From positions 4,402,001 to 4,466,000 of the forward strand of contig JAJTTP010000001.1 of assembly GCA_023313575.1 (NCBI GenBank): a DNA stretch of 64,000 bases, read 5' to 3'. The position numbers were made by a program, and so were the translations under genes. The stretch is from Eutypella sp. D-1. Its lineage: Eukaryota; Ascomycota; Sordariomycetes; Xylariales; Diatrypaceae. Below are positions 23,833 through 35,414 of the stretch, one piece after another; the first letter of the stretch is position 1, and each line of letters begins with the position of its first letter. The notes beneath the pieces were generated by a model that was not told the origin of the DNA, did no database searches, and was given only the letters and a program-made list of their open reading frames with translations.

Positions 23833-24771
23833 TTATGCCAGGCTCCGCTCTAGGGCTATCACCTCGGAGAAGCCCGTCTCGATCATGCGCATCTGGTCAT
23901 CGCCCGGGAGGGCGCATGGCCGCCTCGGGTGGCCGCCATAGCCGGCAAACATCTGGAGAGCGGCCTTGACGCCGGCGAACCCGGTCTGGATGGCAATCCA
24001 GTCCGCCTTGGCAACGATGGCCTGAAGTCGCCGGGCTTCCTTAAAGTCGCCTGTCCGATATAGCTCGCAGATACGTACGCATGTCCGCGGCACGAGGTTG
24101 GCCGTGCCTGCGATAGTGCCGTTTCCGCCTACAACTAGGCCTTGCAAGATGAAGTCGGCGCTACCGCCGGCGACAAAGAACCCCTCCTTGGCTTCAGCAG
24201 CGATGCGCGCTAACTTGCCCGTGTTACCGCAGGTGAGCTTCACGCCCTGCACGTTGGGGTGCTTGGATATGGCAAGGATAGTATCTGAGGAAAGGTCAAG
24301 GCCCGAGCAAGCCCCAGGGTAGTTATAGATCAGAACGGGAATAGGGCTGGCATCGGCGACGTCGTAGAAATACTGCGTGATCTTGGCGTTGTCAAGAAGC
24401 CCTCCATAATACGCCGGAGGCAGAACAATGACGTAGTTGGCGCCGGCGCCAGCAGCGTCCCGGCATAGCTGGGCGCACTCTCTTGTGGACTGCGCGCCAC
24501 ACCCCGCGATGACGGGAAGGGTATGGTGGTCTGCTTCGTCAAGGGCAGCCCTGGTAGACTTGATAATCCAGTTACGCTCCTCTCTACTCAGGTGAACAGC
24601 CTCGCCATTTGAGCCCTGCACGACGATGCCAGCGACACCGGCATCGGCCAGCTGAATCGCATGGCGCTGAGTAGCCTCTAGGTCGACCTCATCATCATCC
24701 TTAAAAAATGCTACCGTGGGCACATAGACGCCATCAGGGAGAGGGCGGTTTTGAGTCGTAGATGCCGTCAT
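23833..24771 (-). CDS. dihydrodipicolinate synthase / N-acetylneuraminate lyase (DapA) family aldolase
   Basis: Single-exon 312-aa class I aldolase of the DapA superfamily, a TIM barrel forming a Schiff base with a 2-oxo acid. The ATG at 24771 (MTASTTQN) fits the family N-terminus better than the GTG at 24819. Visible landmarks: VPTVAFF at strand 1; VQGSNGEAVHL (residues 51-61), the equivalent of the GTTGE loop; catalytic Tyr149 in IYNYPG; Schiff-base Lys178 in GVKLTCGN; and VAGGSADF, GGNGTIAGTANLVP further on. Filamentous fungi do not use DapA for lysine, so a catabolic role such as 4-hydroxy-2-oxoglutarate aldolase or a 2-keto-3-deoxy-sugar-acid aldolase is more likely. Specificity cannot be fixed from sequence. 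Isolated between two gene deserts. Confidence 0.93.
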   Translation of the reverse strand: MTASTTQNRPLPDGVYVPTVAFFKDDDEVDLEATQRHAIQLADAGVAGIVVQGSNGEAVHLSREERNWIIKSTRAALDEADHHTLPVIAGCGAQSTRECAQLCRDAAGAGANYVIVLPPAYYGGLLDNAKITQYFYDVADASPIPVLIYNYPGACSGLDLSSDTILAISKHPNVQGVKLTCGNTGKLARIAAEAKEGFFVAGGSADFILQGLVVGGNGTIAGTANLVPRTCVRICELYRTGDFKEARRLQAIVAKADWIAIQTGFAGVKAALQMFAGYGGHPRRPCALPGDDQMRMIETGFSEVIALERSLA

Positions 24772-27700
24772 CGAGTATACTGAAACTCTACCCTTCTGTA
24801 GACTATGTAGAGGGCTCACTGCGCTGATTTAAGGCTCCTCAGATGTGATGACTAAGATATCGCAGTTTGAAGCGGATGAGGCGAAATCGATAGGGATGAG
24901 ATAATGGCCCAGACTATCAAATGGGCTTCGCCGGCGTCTGTTGGAACTAGTTGATATTTACTTGATAGTGGAGTGTTGTAGATTATAAGTAAATATCATT
25001 CTGATATGTAGAGCTGAAGGAGGGAAGGCCAGCCCTTAAGTATCCATCCCAACGGCAAACATCAAGACTAGCGGTGTTTAGTACGGGCGAGGGGAGTGGA
25101 CGGGCACCCGACAGTCTTCCGCGTCGATTCAGATCGGCGGGGCTGTATCGGGAAGCTCTGCCATTTTCTCTTATTAAGCATTACTTACACCACCATGCCG
25201 GACCTAAAGCTGGGTAGGAGAGGGTGCCACCTGTTGCGAGTCGTGGTCGCGCAAGTAAACGTTAGCTAGGCTCTTGTGTGGGGTCCTATAAAGCCTCTAG
25301 GGGGTGAATGTAGAGTACGATCTCTAGAGGGGGTATGTTCTATTACCAGCGGTGCGGATGGATCAAGGGAGCCAAACGAGTGTGCTCCAAACACTTGTCA
25401 GAATCTGGTCAGCGTGGGGGCGTCATGTGGCATGCAGCCCTCCAGGGATTGGGGGATAAACCACCCCCTGTCGTCAGGTACACGATGCAAAAAGTCGGTG
25501 CTATGCTGAGCCAATGGCCCAGTGAGGAGAGCTTGTCGGCAACCAATAGGAATTTGGCGCAATGAAGAAGCCGAACTAGTGCTCTAGTAGTGAACTTAAG
25601 AACGAGCGCCAGATGGTCAGGTCGTTTGGGCAGCTTGCTTCTGCGCAACGCAACGGCAAAAGCTCGTATATCTAAGCGTCGCCTATGTGCGACAACGTGG
25701 TGGGTGTAATTCCATATGACTGTCCCTATGAATCTGCTGTTGTAGGCAAACAACAGTGTTAACATTGAAGAGAAGCTGACGCGGAACCTATGACCTCCCT
25801 CACGTGGTCTACTGGTAGCGTACAGAATGATACACCAGGCCCCTCGTCCGGTCGTCCGGGATGCCTCGATAGCCTCACAAAAAGACATTACACCATGGGG
25901 GAGGGGGAGGGAGGGGTGCGATCGCCGCAAGCTAAACCCTACCCGCCCGACGCATCGAGACGTCAGCTAGACAGATACGATGCGATAGGCACTCCCGGCG
26001 ACGATTATCAGGCCACAAGACAAGGAAAAAAAGGGGGGAGGAGCTAGTGTACAGACAATTGTATACGATTAGTTACCCAAAGCCATCCCGGGGCCACAAT
26101 GCTTGCATGCAGTAGGCTACGTGGGTTCATTGTCCAACATATCTTAGGCTGGCTGCATCACGAAGCACCACGCACACAGGAAGGAGTATGTGTATTCTTG
26201 GTAAGTCTATAGCCTCTTGGTACCAGTTTCGCGTCAAGCCGATCGCGGACGTATTGGCTCGTAGGGTATAAGTTAGCGCTGAGTGGGGTTAGTTAAAGAA
26301 CAACCCGAAATTGCATGCGGTCTAGGAACCTAACAGGAGAGGACCGGGCGCTAATAAGGGGGAAACAGACATGGGGAGGCCTCTTGAGGTGAGGTGGATA
26401 TGTAAATGTCTGACAATCTGGTTATGGTGGGCAGACTACCTAAGCCGAACAATTTGTGATATATCATATAATACATCACTTTGAATAAGACGGCCCGTCA
26501 GGCTACCAGGTAATAGGGATATGCGGTGAAGCTTCACTCCCGACCTGATACCCAACCAAACTATACGCAGCATCACCCAGCATCACCCAGCACAGGAGAT
26601 TATAAGATGTAAAACATTACAAGTACATAGAATAAATCCAGGTATTTCCCAAAATGGCTAACTTAGCGGTTGAGGGGGCCCCCCTAAAAGCCCCGGGCAC
26701 CTTGGCTTAAAGTTGATAGGTATTTCGTACTTTTCAACACACCCTCTTGTCTTTAGCTGAATCGGAGCCGTTGTAGGCTGAGACCCCCACGCCGTCCTAG
26801 CCCAGTCTTCGAAACATATACCTACTTGTACGCAGCAGGCAGGCGAGTCTCGCTGGCTTTTTGGTCTGTAGTTGCTGCGCTATATTGACTATAGTGTAGC
26901 CGGGGAACGTACCGTGCCCACCACACAACCCACCATCCCGATGGTCCGTAGTAGCTCAACTTTAGCCCGCACCCGCAGGGGCGAAGCGAACACTCGGCAC
27001 CTTCGCATCGTCGATAGGAGCGAATGAGACGAGCAAGAGCTAGGAAGAAACATGCGGTAAACATATCATCGACCTGCCATTCGCTAGAGGCCAAAATACA
27101 TAGTACAGACACGTTGTGCAGGCAGTATGTAGTGTTTGTGCTCGAGCCCACTAGCGAATGGTGACCGCGTGACTGATTCCTGGGAGGCGAACGGGTACCA
27201 TCTAACGCCCAGCACTCCCGGTAGCAAAGATAACCCAAATGCCTCGTAGATCTGTCACTCCTCATCGAGGCAAGGGCTTCCCACGCGCGTCTATTAATTG
27301 AATCTGACCGATGAGCATACCCCCGGCAAGAACAGCGCAAGGGGCGAGGAACTGAGGGAAAATGCGAACCCTACAGAGAGTGCAGCAAGGATAGTTGGCC
27401 GAATCTTACCCTATCAAGTGTTCGTACCACCCCACCGGGTTACGGCGATCCATGCGAGGACTTCGTCGCGTCAATATTCACGCGATCCGAACTCCAAACC
27501 CCGGGGCTCAGATGCAGGGAGGACCAGCAGTTGTCAAACTGGCGAGAGCGGAGCTGAGACAATAGAGGCCCTGATTCTGGATGTCAAACTTCAAAGAAGT
27601 CGAAGGAGGAGCTTGGTTAGCAAGAGATCGCTATAGTAGATCGGGCGGGCAGGGTCAAAGCTTCCTTCCTCGGGATACACGGTATAGGTACGATTCTGGG

Positions 27701-30700
27701 TCGGCCGGCCTGGGCATTTCGGGCTCGCGACACCGCTGCCTTCAAACATAGGTTGTGCAGGCAGAGCCGCTCACGTGAGGGCAAAAGCTACTAGACGGGT
27801 ACGTGCTCTGGTGTAATTGCTTGTGATATACTCTTTACGCCCGGCTGCCAGTGTCGAGGGTACGTACATACACACGTCAGGCCCACGAAAGGATCGGTGG
27901 GAACGTGGGGGTTGGTGATGATCGGCGCAGGGGGTGGGGAAGGCGACAAGTCCCACGGGGAATTCCAGGCCAGCTAGGATCATGCCCCACCCCCAGCGTT
28001 GACGATTCCCCTGCGACGGGGTAGGGACGACGTCCGGATACTCTGATATAGAAATTACCTACCGAGATGCCGTGGCCAGCCACGGTGGTAAGGTGCTTCA
28101 TCAGCAGCTATTTATTTGCGCCCGGGGTAATTTTATATAGTGTGCAAGCGCCAGATCACGATATCTTTCCTCCTACCACAGTAGCGTACCTGTGCAAAAG
28201 CTGAAAGATACACCCGTAATGAACGAGCCTCTATATAACATACCAAACAGCAATGTATCTATAAGTATGTGAGCGGGAAGATCGGAGCGATGGTAACTGT
28301 AAAATTCCATATAAGGTGCCTGAAATATTCGGCTTGTGGGGTGCTGGGGGAGGGGGGGGGGGGGGGCCGAGCCTTGCCAGGACTGTAAAACGGTTTCGTT
28401 AATACAAGGGGATTGGAGTTGTGGGGTATCCTTACCCTATAACACAGAATTATTATGTACAAGGTGTCTTCCTGACTGCTATACTTAACTGCTCCTTATA
28501 AGTTAGTAATATCATCGATTTTAAAGGGTTAAGCAAGCATCCACCTACGCTGTATACCCACTCCTCCTTTGTTCCGCCTAAGCTTAGTCTTTGAAATATA
28601 CTCGAGATGGCTTCGGTCTTTCTTAGCCATTATATTATGAAGTTGATGACTGCTATTTAGAATCGCGTCTTCTGCCATGTGTGGGAAATCTCAGGGTGGT
28701 GCCGTAAGTAATGTTATGGGTGACCCAGATGCCTCGGACTACAGTGGAAGGGCGCATCGACAAGGCTGCCGTGTTACACTTCCTCGAGTGGGTACGTGGC
28801 CCCAGACAAGGGTCGAGGTTGCGCTTAGGCCATATATGCACCGTTGCCGAAGACACGCCTCGTGATCACGGAGGAATCGACATGACACCACTGTAACCCG
28901 TAAGCAGGCAGTGACCGGTCAGACTATGCTGGCAGTTAGGCCTGGCCCGGCCCCCTTTTCTGTTATCAGTGGCAGTTCTCCAGTGGCCGAAATGTATGCT
29001 GCGTGTAGCGAGGTTAAATCTCCTGTATACCGGGCCTCGAGAGGTGTGCGGTTAATGCCATGCCTACAGGCACCTCCTAGAACTCGCGCCACCGAAGCTC
29101 GTATAGAAAGAGTTATACTAGGACTCGGGGATCTTCGGCTCTCGAGGCCTGCGGCCGCAGCGGGGATTTTCGTGGCGCATCGGGGTAGGCTGCCGGACGT
29201 CTTCGGACTACCTCCCCCGCCCCCGCCCTCCCCGAGAGTCAAAACGTTCTTCGTCCGGACTAACGATGGATGCATGTGAGGTCTTTGGCTGAGATATTTC
29301 TCGTATTGATACAACTGATATATCATTGAAACAACCCTAGTTAGGTGACTATTGAATACTGTATGATCTCACGAAAAGATCATGTAAAGCTACCTGATGG
29401 AAATCATCATTCCGATCATGTGAATATCAGTACGTCGCCTGCTCAAGGATTTAGATCGAAGGGGCGAGGCTTGAACGGGTTCAGAATACCAGGGAACGCA
29501 TAAATAGCATCAACGGGAATGTCTTTTGTCGCAACCGGTGCCTCCACGCGCTTACGTTTTGCAAGCCACCTGCGCCTCCTGCTGGTCTTCTGGTTACACG
29601 GCGTAACTAGAGTAGAGTATCAAACCCCCTTCAGAACGACCCCCCTTCCCAATCCCTAAATGTGAATCAGCACCACTAACCTCAACTTACTACGCAAAGT
29701 TCGACATACTCTCTTATTCGAGACTCGATTGATATTGAACTGCATACGGACGATTGCCATAAACGAATTGCTTAGAAGTTAGCATGTGGAATCCGTGTCC
29801 TATCTCAAGTATACGGTCTTTTGGGAAATACTCACAACTCACACTCTGTACGTAGTTTCCAGCGAAATAAGCACTATCTCTTCAGTAAGGAAGCGTTTAT
29901 TCCGTGTCATTCGATTACTCATACCTTGATTATTGCTCTCTGTACCCTATTAATTTCAACTCTAGAACCTAGTAAACAGTAGGTAGCATGCCGGAGACTA
30001 GGGTCCGTGGTTGCTATTTCTGGAGCGAGCATATCAGTAACATGACAGTAATGTGCATATTTACCATGCCCTCATGCCATCTCCTAGCATGCGAGATGGG
30101 CTTTTAACATAAATAATGAATCCTTCCCTTCGGTTGTGAAAGCTTCCTTGAGCAGTCCCCGTGTGACCATCACCATCAATTACTGGATCCATAATTTTAT
30201 ATTTGACAATTCCTTTCCCAGACCGGCGATGATACATGTGTAGAGATGTATGTGCATGAATTTAGTGTGTAGTAGTGCTCATCATTCAGGTTACTACTGT
30301 TGAATAAAATTAATCATGAGGCATGATGGATCAACCTAGGTAACTACCCCCCCTCATCTTCTGCACAGACCTATTAGCTATCGCGTTCCCGAGGTCACGC
30401 ACATGGTATCGGTAATTGCCTAACTGTTCAAGTCATTTCCTCTAGGTAGTAATAGGAGCACTTCGTAGTTCACGGCCAAACACTGTAACTCGATATCAGT
30501 CACCTCTGAATGGCACGATATCAACCTAGAAGAACTCGCTTGTACCACTCTACACCTCGTAAGAAACCAATATCGAACACGCTCAACACGAAACAAGTCT
30601 ATCTTTTCTGCGGCAGGTACCAACTAACACGGCCTAAGCCAATATTGTGTGGTGCTTCGTTATAGAAGATCAGTTATCTATTTTCCTGCCCTTGCCTAAG

Positions 30701-31848
30701 CTTAGCAGCGGACCGTGTAGTCCAGTCTCAGATAGCAGAACTTCGAGCCATATGCTATATAGACGGCAACTTGAGAAGGAACGTTGACCTAGTAAGGATT
30801 CCTACCAGGATTAATTGAAGGCATCATAAGAAGTATCGACATCCTCATTTCATCATCCTTCAGAGACTCACCTACCCTTACCTACCCCTAAGTTCTTTCT
30901 CTCAAGCCCCTCCATCCTTTAGAAAGTCACTATATGTTATACCTTTTTCTTTTCTACATCTTCCGTACCCATACCCAATATCGACAGGGCCTCGCTAAAT
31001 ATATTGGAACAGGAAATAATTGCCTATTTCCTGCAGCCTTAGCGTGTCAGAGATTGGCACTTGCTCATTGTTGCCTCGTGGACTCAAGAAATTTCACATA
31101 AAAACTACCTGATTGGGCAAAGTGTAGCTTGGTCTGATTGCAATATCACGGATGAAGATAGGCAGACATTGACTAACCAGTCACTTGGACTCGCTCCTGC
31201 CTACTGCAGACACTCTGCCTAGGTACCGTTGAGTCACTTATCCCATTATCATCAACCATCCTGCCGCAGCTAATTGCGCACCTGCCATCGGTAAGGTGTG
31301 AGCCCCCAGCAATTCTTTTACCCACCTTTGCCGATCGATGAGAGCATCGAGTTATAAATTCTAGACTCTTTGCTCATGATCCTATCTTAGCAAAGGGAAC
31401 ACATTTCTCTGCAGTTTTCGGGGGGTTTTCATGCTCTTCTGATCAACGATATCCCTAACCAGTAAGTTATCAGGTACCACTAATGATTCTAACCGTTCTG
31501 TAATTCACATTCAATGCATCTATCTCCCACAACTTTCTACGCAATTCCACACATTTCGGCTATTTGAAAGTGAATTCGTACCTTCCGTACCTCTACATAT
31601 GCCAAGTACCATACCTAGGTACTTATTGACCATATACAACATTCTAACCTTGAATCACCTTTCCTAGGACTAGAACTAGCAACTTTCTTTACACATAACG
31701 ATCTTGCTTTATGTGAACGCAATCACTAACATTTCCCCAATACATACAAAGAAACTTCCAACACTCAAAGAGCCCCGTAGGACTTGGTAACCTGCATTGT
31801 GTCCATATATTGGACTCATTCACATAATCCTGGGGTGGCTCTTTGGCC
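24772..31848. other. 7.1-kb gene desert
   Basis: No supported gene. Frames of 100-173 codons at 25409-25930, 26822-27340, 27298-27636 and 28919-29326 lack coherent protein content and overlap on both strands. Features seen: a 15-G homopolymer at 28352-28366, a duplicated CAGCATCACCC at about 26568-26592, and a TACCTAGGTA palindrome at 31612. The last 1 kb (30.8-31.85 kb) is pyrimidine-rich and probably contains the promoter and 5' UTR of the next gene. Confidence 0.5.
28352..28366. repeat. 15-bp poly-G homopolymer
   Basis: Run of fifteen G residues, directly preceded by GGGGGA. It is unusual in this moderately AT-rich spacer and a likely hotspot for length error. Confidence 0.9.
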
Positions 31849-34505
31849 ATGCCGCATCAAGAAGAGGCCACGCCACAGCGCGCAACACTTTCTGCACCAA
31901 GACTCAATGAGCAGGCCCTGTCCAAAATCCACCACCTGATCGCATCCACCCAGCAGCTAGGAGTGAGCATTTCACAGGACCCCTTTCTCCAGAGAAGGGA
32001 GACGCTCGTATCACTTATCGAGAACCAGGTGACGTGCATGGAAGTCCATACAAACTGGCACTACCTGCAAGTTTCGCAAGACTTGCCCATTCTCGGGTGG
32101 TTTCCGCATGATGTCAATACCGTGAATGGGATTCTTGATGAGCTGCGACAGAGAACGTATGGCTATGCCTCATTTGCTGCTGGACACAGACTGCACCAAC
32201 AGGCTGTCGATCTGCTACGGACCAGGCTTCGCGAGCGGGACGAGGACGAGGGCCATCGAGAAGGCGATGAAGATCATGGAAACCACGACAATTCTGATGG
32301 CAGTTCCAGTGGAGATGATGGTGATGGCGATAACCAAGACTCAGAAGCGCACATTGCTGGGGAAGACAGTGATGGCCACGACAGTACATTGCTTGGCGAG
32401 ATTAGTGGCTCGATAACCGTTGCACCTAACGCAGATCATGGCAGACCTAACACCCAGCCAGGGGTTCCTGACAGGCCTATGCCACAGTTCGATGAGATCG
32501 ATGCTGGCTATCCGAACTGGCACATGGACGTCGACGACACTTCTGCTGAGGATGGAGACGACGAAGACAACGACAGCGATTATTTTACAGGGAATGGAAA
32601 CCACGGCCCCATTCAAAACTGGATCAATGGTTTAATTACCAGCCCTTTGGCCACTCGTCAAGTGAAGAATGCCACGGACGGAAGCGAAAAGCCTTGGAGT
32701 GAGTCTACGTCGTGCATGGCCGACGATTGCGAAGGCACGGTCAGAGAATATCATGCCCCTGCACAATCTGTATCAACTGTGCCTGAGCACAGCCTTGCTG
32801 AGAACCTAGATAACGGTTCGCAGAACACTGCAGGCACAGAGGCGTCTACAGTGCTGATTGGAGCAAACGCGGAGAGACGGGCTATACACTCTGCAAATGG
32901 GGCCGTTCTTGACAGAGCTGTTCCAGAGAGTGTCTCTATAGCTGGTTACAGTGGTAATGGTGCTACCTCCTATTACCTTGCCCAGGCTCAGGGCATTCTA
33001 AGTCGCAATGCAGGCATGCAGGTACCACGCGGATACACAAATGAGCTTTCTGGAACAAACATGGGAGGTGAACAGCAAGGTGGACAGCAAGCTCTCGACT
33101 AGTACTCAAGCAGCTCTTCTGATGCCACACCAGCACCCCAACAAGGCACAAACTGCCAGAGCTCAGTAGAAAATGGCAATTCCACAGTCAGACAAGGTGG
33201 TCCCACCCCAGGATCTGCCCTGATAGATTTGTCAGAGGGAAACGAGGGTCCCGCTTCATCAAACATCTCGGCAGCTCATTTTGATGATTGCTCTGCCCAT
33301 TATCAACCCAGCAACAGCTCCGGAGTTGCAGAGGCAATCGAAGCTAGTTATCCAGCACTTCTAGGACCAAGCAACATAGAACCCAACCAAGTACCTGCTC
33401 CGTTTGTGGTGACTCAACCCTCATCCCCTCACAACATTCAATACCCGAACATCCAGAATTCGCACAGACCGACCACTCCCACGAGAGGCTATCAGTCCCG
33501 CCGCCTCACCAAGAATCGTCTCAGATTACACAGAAAAAGAATGGTTCGTCAATAGCAACCCCCGTGCTCGAAGGGAAACCTCTAATCTAACAATTTTCAT
33601 TCTAGGAGTCGATTCCGCCCGATGAGGGTGCGATAGGACAGGTATTCGAAGATGCAGCACAGCGGGAGGATGCCATCGAGGACATGCTCGTGGCCAACAA
33701 CCGTTTCCCACAGGTATTTCGCTACGGCATCCAGTTCCGACCGGACAGATTGAGCTCACCCGTCCCCGCCGAACAGGGACACCGACGAGGCGTGCAGTTC
33801 TTCTACCTGCGCCCGGACTGCACCATCCGCGACGTGCTGGCGCGCGTTCGCGGCGGCGTCGTAGTCAGCGCGGTCAGGGCGAAGATCGACACCACCGCCC
33901 GGGTCGTGTTCCTGCGCGAGCAGGACGCCGTGCGCTACGCCGCCTTCGCACAGACCGAGCCCGCCCTGATCAAGGAGCTGGGGCTCAACGCCATTCTCGC
34001 CCACCTGGACACGGACACCTACCCCGAGAGCCCTTTCGTTGTGGGCGCCACGGTGGAGGGCTGGACCCGGTGCCTCTCCATCGGCGGCTTCGGCCCCGAT
34101 TGGAAGGATTCGATGAAAGGGAAGGCCGACATAAACAACATTTGGCACCTCCATCTGCGTCGTATTTGGGATCGTCCGGAGGACCGACTGGAGGACGCCT
34201 GGGTGCCGCCATCTGGGAACCTCTTTTTGAGCTTCACCACTATTTTCGCCGCCGTCGAGTTCAGAAACGCGGTCAAGGACTATCTAGACGTCCACAAAGA
34301 GAGCGATCCCTGCTGCAAGGATGTTGCCGCGCCGGACGCCGACATTGGCTCGCCCGCTCGCGGCGAGTGTGAGAGCATCCTCGACGTGTGGTGGTTGCAA
34401 CGACCTGTCGAGGGCTCTTCCCACGAGGAGTATACTTCGGAAGAGGCGTCATCGTCGCATCAACCGTCATCCTCGACCAAGAGAGCTTCGAGCGCTAGTT
34501 GGTGA
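31849..34505 (+). CDS. fungal RRM-like protein with acidic N-terminal region; in-frame TAG between the first two coding blocks
   Basis: Three collinear coding blocks. Block 1 runs from ATG 31849 (MPHQEEAT) to TAG 33100-33102, with a helical N-terminus (LSKIHHLIASTQQLGVSI, YASFAAGHRLHQQAV) and long Asp/Glu/Gly/Asn tracts. Block 2 follows in the same frame from 33103. Block 3 (33606-34505) joins block 2 by a clear intron at 33544-33605 (branch CTAAC, CTAG end). Block 3 carries an RRM-like fold (FRYGIQFRPD, CTIRDVLARVRGGVVVSA, ARVVFLREQDAVRYAAF, then TRCLSIGGFG), as in a common fungal family of unknown function. The TAG may lie in an 81-nt in-phase intron (33022-33102, donor GTACCA, no obvious branch site), giving 837 aa, or be a nonsense mutation. 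Separate genes are less likely. Confidence 0.75.
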
Positions 34506-34508
34506 ATG

Positions 34509-34564
34509 GTAAGAACTCTCGCATCCATCCGTATTAATATATGGTTCTTTTTTTACTAACATAG
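34509..34564 (+). other. probable 3' UTR intron
   Basis: GTAAGA donor four bases after the stop codon of the preceding gene, then a T-rich tract, TACTAAC branch sequence and ATAG acceptor: 56 nt with every fungal intron signal. Confidence 0.65.
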
Positions 34565-35414
34565 GCCGTCTCAGACTACCCTAAGCCCATCTGAAGGGAC
34601 CGTGCCTAGTTGCTATATCTGCGGTGTTTTCCACATTTCTTTTCAGCATGCGCTATACATCAAAAATTTCGGACAACGAAGGAGGTTGAAAAAAGGAATA
34701 AAAAAAGAGGGGTTGGGGGAGGTCGAGAATATAAAACCCGGGGGAAAAGAAGGGAGGGACAAATGGGGAGGAAAATGGCAGAGGCACAGTGCACAGTCGG
34801 GCGGTGAGCTATTCCTGACCAGGGCTATCTCGTCCGGAGTAAGAGGACGCCGGAAGGACAGAAACACATCTCAGGGTATGATGGTGCTTTGTATCTCCAC
34901 GGAAGACTCTTCTCGGGCGACGACTAAGTAGGTAGTCACAGGCCCACGGGGCAAATTGCAGACGAAATTGTTTTCCGCGAGATTCAAACGTTCCTATCGC
35001 AATGGCTTGTTAATATATTGCAATGGACTTCGGACATGCTGTAATGCAAGGTCAGGTGATGCCGACATACAGTTATTTGGTGGCTGGACTCAGTACATGC
35101 AACGAACCTAGTTACGCGCCGGCTACAGCGATATCGCTCGCACTGATGCTTGGCGGTGATCGTGAGGCAGTCATAGTAAGGACACATGTGCCGCAAGTGG
35201 ACTGGGCAGCACTGCCTCGGTAAGTATCAAGTTAAAGCAAGGTTGATTCCATCTAAACGCCTATGCATGCCTATATCACGTCGATGGTAAGATCACATTG
35301 CGATAGAAGCTCTTAATAGCCTTTTCTCTCTAGCCCGCTACCCCAGCCCGCCCCCGAGCCTGATGCTCCGTACACCACAATCAGATAGACGATAAGCTAA
35401 TCATCGAACCCCTC
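34565..35414. other. intergenic spacer between convergent genes
   Basis: Purine-rich stretch at 34670-34800, then ordinary DNA. No supported gene; this is the shared 3' region of two converging transcripts. Confidence 0.55.

Noticed and set aside
25409..25930. 173-codon minus frame
   Set aside because: No domain, no conserved pattern, overlaps plus frames of similar quality.
26822..27340. 172-codon minus frame
   Set aside because: Unusual Cys/Trp/Tyr-rich composition typical of random ORFs.
28911..29326. Overlapping plus and minus frames of over 120 codons
   Set aside because: Mutual antisense with Pro/Gly runs from a GC-rich patch; no evidence for either.
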